Part shown: one piece after another, positions 26,827 to 33,539 of the stretch
Layout of the letters: every line of letters begins with the position of its first letter
Numbering within the stretch: the first letter of the stretch is position 1
Source: Paenibacillus etheri
GTDB lineage: Bacteria; Bacillota; Bacilli; Paenibacillales; Paenibacillaceae
Assembly (NCBI RefSeq): GCF_001012825.1
Contig: NZ_LCZJ02000033.1
Coordinates: forward strand, 363,785-427,784
Direction of reading: 5' to 3'
Length of the DNA: 64,000 nucleotides
Program-made: the position numbers and the translations under genes
The notes under the pieces: model-generated
The model's input: the letters and a program-made list of their open reading frames with translations, nothing else
What the model was told of the DNA's origin: nothing
The model's database searches: none

Positions 26827-26879
26827 CCCCCTCAATCGCAGAACGGCCAATCGACTCCGCGCTTGAGGGGGTATTTTTT
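26827..26879 (+). terminator. Orphan terminator inside the element
   Basis: CCCCCTCAA pairs with TTGAGGGGG across a 27-base loop, followed by TATTTTTT. It could end a small transcript from the 26.6-26.8 kb stretch or be a relic of a lost gene. Confidence 0.5.
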
Positions 26880-27045
26880 CGTAAACGTGCTTCGTTAGCC
26901 AGCGAGTGAGCTGCAAAAAGGTATGTTTGACCTTCGTGTCCAGCTTCACCAGCTCGAGCAAGCAAAACGCAATTAGAGCGTCCAGATCTATGGCAACGCT
27001 AGTGATTGCATTTATGTGTCAACTTTAATTTCTCTATCTAAAAAA

Positions 27046-27077
27046 CCACGCCGTTTCTATGTGTAGAAACGGCGTGG
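27046..27077. terminator. Terminator downstream of the ricin-type lectin gene
   Basis: CCACGCCGTTTCTA pairs perfectly with TAGAAACGGCGTGG over a 4-base loop, with AAAAAA on the left that reads as a T run for the leftward lectin gene. Confidence 0.8.
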
Positions 27078-27094
27078 CATTAGCTTCATATGTG

Positions 27095-27646
27095 TTACGA
27101 TGCATGCGGAATGAACCAGCGCTGATTGGCGCCGCCATTATAATCCCACTGGATAGCCTGTCCTCCGTCGGATGTCGATTGTCCCGAGATATCCAAATAC
27201 TTGCCACTACCTCGGTTGATAATATATGACGAGTCACCTCTATCTTGATTGGTTGGAACGATTTTCCACTGTTGGTTCCATCCGCCATTATCTGGCCATT
27301 GAATCACTTTAGCACCATTGGATGTAGACGATTCGCTGACTTCCAGTAAATCTCCGCTTTCTACGTTTCTGATGTGATAATAGCCGTCTCCTAGATTTTC
27401 AAAATACCATTTTTGATCATTAACAATGGAATTCCAATTAAAATGCCATTGTATGATAAGCGCTCCATCCGCCTGTTTATCCTGTCCACTGACTCCCAAT
27501 GTTTTATTGCTATTTACATTTATAATGATACTAGGGTTCGTTCCAGCAGCATGCGTCGTCTGAGTAAATGCAGCAGGTGCTGCGGATCCAATAAATACAA
27601 GTGTCAGAATCGCTATCAACCATTTCGTATTGAGTAACCGTTTCAT
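27095..27646 (-). CDS. Secreted ricin-type beta-trefoil lectin
   Basis: A 183-residue exported protein. Residues 1-34 form a signal peptide ending near THAAG. The rest (~40-183) is one RICIN/beta-trefoil carbohydrate-binding domain with three QxW repeats (QKWYF, QQWKI, QRWFI) and the corresponding SGKYLDISGQS-type strands. No catalytic domain is attached. It lies inside the decayed tRNA-Gly element as probable cargo. The 27647-28067 region upstream contains a nested palindrome. It may bind glycans outside the cell, but the ligand is unknown. Confidence 0.85.
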   Translation of the reverse strand: MKRLLNTKWLIAILTLVFIGSAAPAAFTQTTHAAGTNPSIIINVNSNKTLGVSGQDKQADGALIIQWHFNWNSIVNDQKWYFENLGDGYYHIRNVESGDLLEVSESSTSNGAKVIQWPDNGGWNQQWKIVPTNQDRGDSSYIINRGSGKYLDISGQSTSDGGQAIQWDYNGGANQRWFIPHAS

Positions 27647-28067
27647 AAGATAAGTCCACTCCTTTAATTTTCTTTTAGTCAGATTTCAATTTCTCCCAAT
27701 CAACTGCCATTATAGACGATTAGAATGTCGCCTCCTTTGATAAAAAGTAATAAATACCCATTTCATCAAATCTCATGATGGGGTTCTATTTCTATCGTTT
27801 GAAGGCGAGCGCTCGCAATGATGATCATAGAAATAGATCTAGAAGAAATTATTTCAATTATAGGTAATTTATTACTTTATTATACATAGTTTACATACAA
27901 AAGAGATGCCAATTTAATCACATAAAAACAAACTATTTTGAAGTAATTTTCCAACTTTTACCTGCCCTCGGGCAATACATCAACGGGGCATAGCTATTCT
28001 TTGGCTCTCGGCGGTCGCTCCAATGCTTGAAACCACGCCATTCATTCGCCAGTTCTCCAATTTCTAC
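27647..28067. promoter_or_regulatory. AT-rich region upstream of the lectin gene with a nested palindrome
   Basis: TCTATTTCTAT (27785-27795) and ATAGAAATAGA (27827-27837) are perfect inverted 11-mers. Between them lies the 12-base palindrome GCGAGCGCTCGC (27805-27816). The structure is ~140 bases upstream of the lectin start and may be an operator or a cruciform site. No gene is visible in the rest. Confidence 0.4.
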
Positions 28068-28316
28068 CTAAAGAGCTGAGACTGTGTTCGGCAGCAGGTC
28101 AACTGGCATGCGATCCCATAACTCTCTAATCTCATTAGCCTTAGCAACTACTGATGCTTTTTGCTTTGGTGTTAACACTACATCCATGGCCTCTTGATAA
28201 TGGTTTTCGGCTTTGGTATACGCTCTGGTTTGCAGTACATTCATGTACTTCCAAAACTTATCGTTGCTCAAGGATTTAATTCGTTGGAAGTATCTACGCC
28301 GTTCTGTTTCAGTCAT
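28068..28316 (-). CDS. Small hypothetical protein of the integrative element (82 aa)
   Basis: An 82-residue, charged and predicted helical protein (MTETERRRYFQRIKSLSNDK at the start; LTPKQKASVVAKANEIRELW near residue 55). I do not recognise the family. It is probably a mobile-element accessory gene. A likely decayed gene lies upstream on the same strand (28347-28610). Confidence 0.5.
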   Translation of the reverse strand: MTETERRRYFQRIKSLSNDKFWKYMNVLQTRAYTKAENHYQEAMDVVLTPKQKASVVAKANEIRELWDRMPVDLLPNTVSAL

Positions 28317-28346
28317 TCAACTAATCATTTCACGTTGTTATATGAA

Positions 28347-28610
28347 TTATCTAATCTTCAAATCGGTCATTCGGATGGAAAGATCCTGAGCAGCATAGCC
28401 ATTAAGAGCATCAGTAAACATCGCAGTAAAGATATTCAAATCCTTAGTTTCAAACGACTCCAGCAATCTAAGCTCCTTTGCTCGAAGCTCCCGACCGGCT
28501 GCCGTTGCGATTAGATCCGCTATAGGTTCAATCTGCTATAGTCGTTCTTCCTTCGCTTTTTCCAACTCCATCTGCTTATTTAACTTGTGATTGTGTTCGT
28601 CCCAATCTTG
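28347..28610 (-). pseudogene. Decayed small gene of the element
   Basis: Read leftward, a continuous-looking frame EQDWDEHNHKLNKQMELEKA is broken by a TAG and continues QIEPIADLIATAAGRELRAK to a stop at 28347-28349. The charged helical protein is not recognised. One internal stop and no good start support decay. The boundaries are approximate. Confidence 0.4.
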
Positions 28611-28675
28611 TTCATCAAATCAGAAGTAATCACCGTGCCGTTCCAGGAAGTAATAGACAATGCTGGCAGAACTAT

Positions 28676-29312
28676 ACTAAGGCTGAAGTAGCGAAGCTCT
28701 TACTTGCAATGTACAGGCTCCCTGTGCGGTGGAGGCTTACTTTACTGGGTAATGCTCGGAGGCTTTAGACGAGGAGAATTCTTAGCTGTAGAATTGACTG
28801 AATATAGATTATCTTCAATCGAGAATTTACATTGAGAAACAAATCACCATAGATCAGGACGGAAAAAAAGTTGAAAGCGAGGTTAAGACAATCGAATCCG
28901 AGGGCTGGGTAGGGTACCAATGCCTAGATGGTATATAAACGAGCTCAAACGATACGAGAGGCAATGGAAAAAAGAGAGGATGCTCTGTAGAGTGTGGTTG
29001 GCAGAAGAAGGTAAGCAGTATCTCTTCCAAAGTGGCACAGGGGTTATGTATTATCCAAGTACAGCAACCAATACATGGTCCAAATTCTTAAAGAAGAACA
29101 AATTTCCCCATGTCAAGCTTCACGGACTCCGGCATACTGCGGCAACACTGCTTCGAGAACATGGAGCCGATCAGAGAAATATTCAGAAGTTTTTGCGTCA
29201 TGCAAAGATGGAGACAACAGATCGGTACACCCACGAGGCAGAAACCGTCAGTCGCGCATTGATCGCACCTCTTGAAGCTATGGGTCCAAGACTGCCGAAA
29301 TTTGCCCCATGA
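28676..29312 (+). pseudogene. Tyrosine-recombinase integrase, frameshifted
   Basis: Pieces of a phage-type integrase are found in different frames: TKAEVAKLLLAMYRLPVRW, then GFRRGEFLAVELTE with the first catalytic Arg, then RIYIEKQITIDQDGKKVESE, then from 28920 an open segment ending in KLHGLRHTAATLLREHGADQ (His/Arg) and LRHAKMETTDRYTH (His and the Tyr nucleophile). All catalytic residues remain but at least two frame changes separate them. It lies next to the tRNA-Gly attachment site, as expected for the element's integrase. It may alternatively reflect sequence errors. Confidence 0.8.
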
Positions 29313-29355
29313 TTCTATTGTCACTTGGCGTATGTCGAAAAGTAAACAAACAAAA

Positions 29356-29376
29356 AACCCTTGCAGGGCAAGGGTT
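29356..29376 (-). terminator. Terminator of the intact tRNA-Gly, supplied by the element
   Basis: AACCCTTGC pairs with GCAAGGGTT over a 3-base loop, T-rich leftward, 18 bases past the CCA of the tRNA. It parallels the displaced native hairpin at 26010-26030 but has a different stem. Confidence 0.65.
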
Positions 29377-29393
29377 ACGATATTAAATCAGTA

Positions 29394-29467
29394 TGGAGCG
29401 GGTGATGGGAATCGAACCCACGCTATCAGCTTGGAAGGCTGAAGTTCTACCATTGAACTACACCCGC
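29394..29467 (-). tRNA. tRNA-Gly (anticodon TCC), CCA encoded
   Basis: Read leftward it gives GCGGGTGTAGTTCAATGGTA for the acceptor and D arm, an anticodon loop with TTCC flanked by CTTCAG/CTGA, TGGGTTCGATTCCCA for the T arm, and GCTCCA at the 3' end. Acceptor stem GCGGGTG pairs with CACCCGC. It is 74 bases with CCA. Its 3' 49 bases are duplicated at 26046-26094. It serves as the integration target. Confidence 0.95.
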
Positions 29468-29531
29468 ATTAGAAAGTGAGTACAAGAAGTATTGTATCAC
29501 CCCCACTAATAAAAATCAATACTTTTTTGTT

Positions 29532-29624
29532 CAAGCATAAACGCCTTCGGCGTCCTTATAAGGACGGTAAGCGTTTAAGCGAGAAATATAAGACATAAAG
29601 TATGGTGTAAAACTTATATTTTAG
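29532..29624 (+). repeat. Structured interspersed repeat, copy 2
   Basis: Nearly identical to copy 1 at 21060 over its first ~60 bases (CAAGCATAAACGCC, GTCCTTATAAGGAC, GCGTTTAAGCG) and similar in the distal stem. Its right end reaches the stop codon (29621-29623) of the leftward GGDEF/EAL gene. Confidence 0.8.
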
Positions 29625-31747
29625 AAGGAAGTGCCGAGAGGCGCCTTTTTCAAAAAAGACGTCTCAAATTCTGCCGCTTGAATAGGTTTACTGAACAAAA
29701 ATCCTTGAGCTTCATGGCAATGCTGCTCACGCAAAAACTGCAGCTGCTCCTTGTTCTCCACCCCTTCTGCTGTAACCTTAAGCTTCAAATGATGCGCCAT
29801 AGAAGTAATCGTGGAGACTATAGCAGCATTATTACTATCCTCCATCACTTCGGAGACAAACGATCTGTCAATCTTCAGCCTATCGATCGGCATATTCTTC
29901 AAATAATGCAATGAACTATAACCTGTACCAAAATCATCGATGCTAATAAATACACCTAGATCTTTCAAACGCTTCAGCTGATCAAAAGCCGTTTCTTTAT
30001 CTAAGGTCATACTCTCTGTAATTTCAAGATCGACATAACATGGATCCAATCCAATATCAGTCAAAATGGAATGAATCTTACCTGCTAAGTTCGGCTGAAG
30101 GAATTGATGCATAGATAAGTTGATGGAGACGCATAACGGCTGGTAGCCTGCTAGCTGCCACTGTTTATTTTGCAGACACGCCGTCTTCAGTACCCATTCC
30201 CCAATCGGAACAATCAACCCGCTATCCTCAGCTAGTGGGATAAACTCATTAGGTGAGACGATACCACGCTTAGGATGATTCCAGCGCAATAAAGCTTCCA
30301 TTCCTACAATTTCTTCCGTCTCCAGCTGCACTTTTGGCTGATATACGAGATAGAACTCATCACGTTCAAGCGCTCTTCGAAGATCATTTTCCAGCTTCAG
30401 ACGTTCCTTTGCCTTCATCTGCATGGCTGGGATATAACGGCGAATCTCCACTCCCTGTTCCTTCGCATTATGAACCGCAGTATCCGCATTTTGAATGAGA
30501 TGCTCAGCAGTTTCCCCGTCACCAGGATAAATGCTCATCCCCAAACTGAGCGAGATATGGTACTCTCCAGATTCTATATTAACGGGTGCTTCAAATAATC
30601 TAAGCAACGCTGTAGCCCGGGCCAAGCATTCTCCAAGAGTCGCTCTATCTGTCATTAGAAAAGCAAACTCATCTGCCCCCATACTATACAGCTCTTCACT
30701 GGGTCTAGCCTCATTACTAAGCCGCTCAGACACCAATTTCAATAAAAGGTCTCCGGCATAATGACCTAAAGAGTCATTTATATTCTTAAAATGATTAATA
30801 TTCATAATAGCCAAAGCTGAGAATTGATCATCCGTGTCCGTCTCTCCGGCATCAATCATTTCTTCTACACGCTGTGTCAGACGACGTCTATTCGGAAGTC
30901 CTGTTAAATCATCATGATACGCCAAATAATTAATCCGTTCTTCGGCCAACTGCTTCTCGTAAAATGGCTCTTCAATCGTCAAGCGATACACGCCGGTAAG
31001 CAACTGGTAATATGCAACTCCGCTACATAACATCCCAAAGAGATTATCAATATTTCCGCCACTTATGGGAGTCATAAAAAAAGCCTGTCCTAGCGAGAAA
31101 AAGATAAGTGCCCGAATAATAACAAGCAGCGAGGCTGACTTTTCATTATTCCCAGGAAAAACGATGACAGCAACACCTGCTAAGTAAACAAAAAGAACTG
31201 CCAAATCAACGAATTGTTTAAGTGTACTCATCCACAGCTTAGTAAATAAATCTGGCACTGCCGAATGGATAAATATAAATAATGCGATAAAGAGCACAAT
31301 TAACATGAAGGCGATTCTGAATACATTTCTTTTTTCGGTAACGGTCACAGGTTTATCTTCTCTACTGAAAATAAACAATATACCCAGCCCGCTGGATAGT
31401 CGCGAAAAGGTAAGCAGCCACCTTGATTCCTCAGGAGTTATAAACGATGAAATCAATGGAAATGCTACAAAGCCAAGTGTATGCAAGAAATCAATAATAC
31501 ATATTCCACCAAAAAGAGCAGCGACATATAATCTACCTTTAGATAGTCTGCTAGAGAAGAACAACCAGCCCTGTGCAAATATTGCAAATCCAAAAGCAAC
31601 GGTACAACAGCCGACAATGAGGTAGAGTGCAGAAATAATATCCCAATTGTCCAATCGGTTTAGCGATGTATGGAAAATTTGAATGAATAGGAACAGTAAG
31701 GCTCCTATAATGGCCGCTTGAATTGTCTTTTTCTCTTCTTGTCTCAT
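29621..31747 (-). CDS. Membrane GGDEF/EAL protein (c-di-GMP phosphodiesterase)
   Basis: A 708-residue protein. Residues ~10-260 hold about eight membrane segments of MASE3-like sensor type. A GGDEF domain at ~285-445 contains DDLTGLPNRR but the active loop is SMGADEF, an imperfect GGDEF. The EAL domain at ~455-700 is intact: MEALLRWNHP, DLEITES, IDDFGTGYSSL, IDRLKIDRSF, TAEGVE and QGFLFSKP. It should hydrolyse c-di-GMP, with the GGDEF part perhaps a GTP-binding regulator. ATG 31747 has GAGGG upstream. Repeats lie on both sides. Confidence 0.9.
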   Translation of the reverse strand: MRQEEKKTIQAAIIGALLFLFIQIFHTSLNRLDNWDIISALYLIVGCCTVAFGFAIFAQGWLFFSSRLSKGRLYVAALFGGICIIDFLHTLGFVAFPLISSFITPEESRWLLTFSRLSSGLGILFIFSREDKPVTVTEKRNVFRIAFMLIVLFIALFIFIHSAVPDLFTKLWMSTLKQFVDLAVLFVYLAGVAVIVFPGNNEKSASLLVIIRALIFFSLGQAFFMTPISGGNIDNLFGMLCSGVAYYQLLTGVYRLTIEEPFYEKQLAEERINYLAYHDDLTGLPNRRRLTQRVEEMIDAGETDTDDQFSALAIMNINHFKNINDSLGHYAGDLLLKLVSERLSNEARPSEELYSMGADEFAFLMTDRATLGECLARATALLRLFEAPVNIESGEYHISLSLGMSIYPGDGETAEHLIQNADTAVHNAKEQGVEIRRYIPAMQMKAKERLKLENDLRRALERDEFYLVYQPKVQLETEEIVGMEALLRWNHPKRGIVSPNEFIPLAEDSGLIVPIGEWVLKTACLQNKQWQLAGYQPLCVSINLSMHQFLQPNLAGKIHSILTDIGLDPCYVDLEITESMTLDKETAFDQLKRLKDLGVFISIDDFGTGYSSLHYLKNMPIDRLKIDRSFVSEVMEDSNNAAIVSTITSMAHHLKLKVTAEGVENKEQLQFLREQHCHEAQGFLFSKPIQAAEFETSFLKKAPLGTSF

Positions 31748-31921
31748 GAGTCCCTCGCGTCTGAAAATGATGTCGATTAATAAGCAACTATGTATAGTCT
31801 TGTCCTATGTATAAATATCGGCTAGATCGGTCTTTAAAGTTACATTTCTTTTGTGAGGTAGTATTTTTATAGCGATTATTCATAAATCTTGCATAAATAT
31901 AAACCATTTTCTTCAAGCAGG

Positions 31922-32012
31922 CAAGCATAAATACCTCCAGCTCTTTTATAAGGACAGTAAGCGTTTTAGCGAAAAATATAAGAATAATTAATCAGAGAAA
32001 CTTATAGAATTT
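31922..32012 (+). repeat. Structured interspersed repeat, copy 3 (diverged)
   Basis: CAAGCATAAA...CTTTTATAAGGAC, AAGCGTTTTAGCG and GAAAAATATAAGA repeat the order of blocks in copies 1 and 2 with more substitutions. It lies 175 bases upstream of the GGDEF/EAL start. The remainder of 31748-32073 is AT-rich without genes. Confidence 0.7.
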
Positions 32013-32028
32013 TTATTCAATAAAAAAA

Positions 32029-32060
32029 AGCACTTCCCCCTACGAACGGGTTCAGTGCTT
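32029..32060 (-). terminator. Terminator after the aldolase-like gene
   Basis: AGCACT pairs with AGTGCT, with additional inner CCC/GGG pairs. Read leftward it ends in TTTTTTTT. Confidence 0.7.
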
Positions 32061-32073
32061 CTGAACAACAGGT

Positions 32074-33033
32074 TTATTTATTCCCGAAGTTAACCTCTGG
32101 TGTTGTAAGCTTATCATAGAAATCAACCGCTTTATCCTTATCCGCCGATGCGCGAAGCGCCATTGCCGAACGTGGATGTTCATCAAGCGTTCCAGTGATC
32201 ATGTAAGGAATGATATAGCCCCACTCTTCTTTTTCACGTAAAGGAATCATCAGGCGTTCAATGATATCAATTACAGGGCGCAAAGTGTAGCGGGTATTCT
32301 TCAAATGAGTCACTAGCAGCTCTGTAGGGCAGTTACCCGCAGCACGTCCCATTCCATAACAGGAAGCGTCCAGCAGCTCTACACCTTTCTCAGCAGCAAT
32401 CAACGTATTGGAGAACGCCAGTTGAAGATTATTGTGGGTATGTACGCCCAGGCGTTTGTTAGGCAAATGAGTTTTGAACTTCTCCACTAAGTAATTGATG
32501 TCATTGTGATCTAGACTACCGTATGAATCCACAATATATACCACATCAACTACACTCTCACGAATCATTTCGAAAGCTTCTAATAATTCATTCTCCATTA
32601 CATTCGACAAAGCCATAATGTTGATCGTTGTCTCATAGCCTAGATCATGGAAGGTTTGTACCAGCTGCAAAGCTTTCTCCACATCTTTGCTGTAGCAAGC
32701 CACACGAATCAGATCCAGCATACTTTCGCTGCGAGGTAAAATATCGTTCTCATCCACACGACCGATATCAACCAAAGCGGAAAGCTTTGTATGACCCTTT
32801 TGCGGGATAACTTTACGTAAGAAATCATCGTTCAGAAAACGCCAAGGTCCAGCACCTTCTGCTCCTTTGAGCAGTTTAGGGGAATTTTTATAACCGATTT
32901 CCATATAGTCAACACCAGCCTCATTCAAGCCGGCATACAAAGTTTGCACAAATTCCACGCTGAAATCCCAGTTGTTAACGAGCCCCCCATCGCGAATGGT
33001 GCAGTCAACAATCTTACATTGATTAGTCTTCAT
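32074..33033 (-). CDS. HMGL-like (DRE-TIM) aldolase domain protein
   Basis: A 319-residue TIM-barrel protein of the HMG-CoA lyase-like/4-hydroxy-2-oxovalerate aldolase family. It has CTIRDGG (catalytic Arg-Asp of the DRE motif) near residue 12, ALVDIGRVDEND, VDSYGS, LGVHTHNN (metal His pair) and DASCYGMGRAAGN (metal site and glycine-rich loop). The substrate is not clear; related proteins are found in bacteria without the usual meta-cleavage pathway. ATG 33033 has AGGGGG upstream. No pathway neighbours are present. Confidence 0.85.
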   Translation of the reverse strand: MKTNQCKIVDCTIRDGGLVNNWDFSVEFVQTLYAGLNEAGVDYMEIGYKNSPKLLKGAEGAGPWRFLNDDFLRKVIPQKGHTKLSALVDIGRVDENDILPRSESMLDLIRVACYSKDVEKALQLVQTFHDLGYETTINIMALSNVMENELLEAFEMIRESVVDVVYIVDSYGSLDHNDINYLVEKFKTHLPNKRLGVHTHNNLQLAFSNTLIAAEKGVELLDASCYGMGRAAGNCPTELLVTHLKNTRYTLRPVIDIIERLMIPLREKEEWGYIIPYMITGTLDEHPRSAMALRASADKDKAVDFYDKLTTPEVNFGNK

Positions 33034-33257
33034 AATTATCCCCCTTCAATTCCTGCAATCATCGTATCCGCTATTGCAATCATTATAACCTCTAGCATAG
33101 CTTTACTATGCAATTTATATCGTTCAATCATACTTTAATGAAGAATAAATTGTAAAGGTATTTCGCCTTTAGCACTTTAAAGTAATTACCACAGTAAGTC
33201 AGAGACAAATGTCACAGTATACAAACACTTAAAAATGCTACATTACAAGAAAATGAT

Positions 33258-33272
33258 TGAGATTGATTATCA
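33258..33272. promoter_or_regulatory. Fur box upstream of the feo operon
   Basis: TGAGATTGATTATCA matches the 7-1-7 Fur consensus TGATAATNATTATCA at 13 of 15 positions. It is ~20-35 bases upstream of the feoA ribosome site, fitting iron-dependent repression of ferrous iron uptake. Confidence 0.7.
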
Positions 33273-33293
33273 GTCTCTTTTGGGGGGATTACA

Positions 33294-33539
33294 ATAGCTA
33301 CTTCTACCTGCTGTTCCTTACTGCAATTACAAACTGGTGCTGCTGGATATATTCATAAAATAGAAGGAATAAACCCTATTCTACGCCGTCGTCTTGCTGA
33401 TCTAGGAGTGTCAGAGGGTGTAAACATCCGTCTTAAAGGAAAGGGACCTTTTTGGGGACCGATTACGCTGGAATGTAACGGACAGTTGTTCGCCATCCGC
33501 CGAAAAGAAGCTTCCTTAATTGAGGTGAACATGTCTTGA
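33294..33539 (+). CDS. feoA: FeoA-like ferrous iron transport accessory protein, non-canonical start
   Basis: An 81-residue SH3-like FeoA domain: SLLQLQTGAAGYIHKIEGI, RRRLADLGVSEGVNIRLKGK and FAIRRKEASLIEV are typical and line up with the whole family length. The frame contains no ATG, GTG or TTG near its N-terminus. GGGGGG (33282-33287) sits six bases before an ATA at 33294, the most plausible start. The gene overlaps the TTG start of feoB (TTGA, 33536-33539). FeoA assists FeoB. A weak start or a sequence error are the alternatives. Confidence 0.75.
   Translation: MATSTCCSLLQLQTGAAGYIHKIEGINPILRRRLADLGVSEGVNIRLKGKGPFWGPITLECNGQLFAIRRKEASLIEVNMS

Larger units (their letters stand above)
26095..27041. 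other. Non-coding left part of the tRNA-Gly element
   Basis: No long or clearly supported gene is seen in this stretch. 26319-26365 has an inverted repeat resembling IS ends (listed separately). A 27-codon ORF at 26702-26785 (MDMPRWIPSPEP...) has no good ribosome site and I do not recognise it. A terminator follows at 26827-26879. The rest looks like decayed DNA. Confidence 0.5.
26044..29442. mobile_element. Decayed integrative element inserted in tRNA-Gly(TCC)
   Basis: A 51-bp direct repeat (26044-26094 and 29392-29442) is identical to the 3' part of the tRNA-Gly gene at 29394-29467 plus flanking TAT. The right copy is in the intact tRNA and the left copy is the displaced 3' half, as expected after tyrosine-integrase insertion into a tRNA 3' end. 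The 3.35 kb between holds an integrase pseudogene next to the right end, a small unknown gene, a further pseudogene and a ricin-type lectin gene, with the rest non-coding. Both ends carry a terminator-like hairpin just beyond the CCA. No excision is expected without a functional integrase. Confidence 0.85.

Noticed and set aside
33253-33297. A 14-codon upstream ORF (ATG 33253 to TAG) overlapping the feoA start as a coupling leader
   Set aside because: It overlaps the Fur box and probably lies in the promoter, so it may not be transcribed; no good ribosome site.
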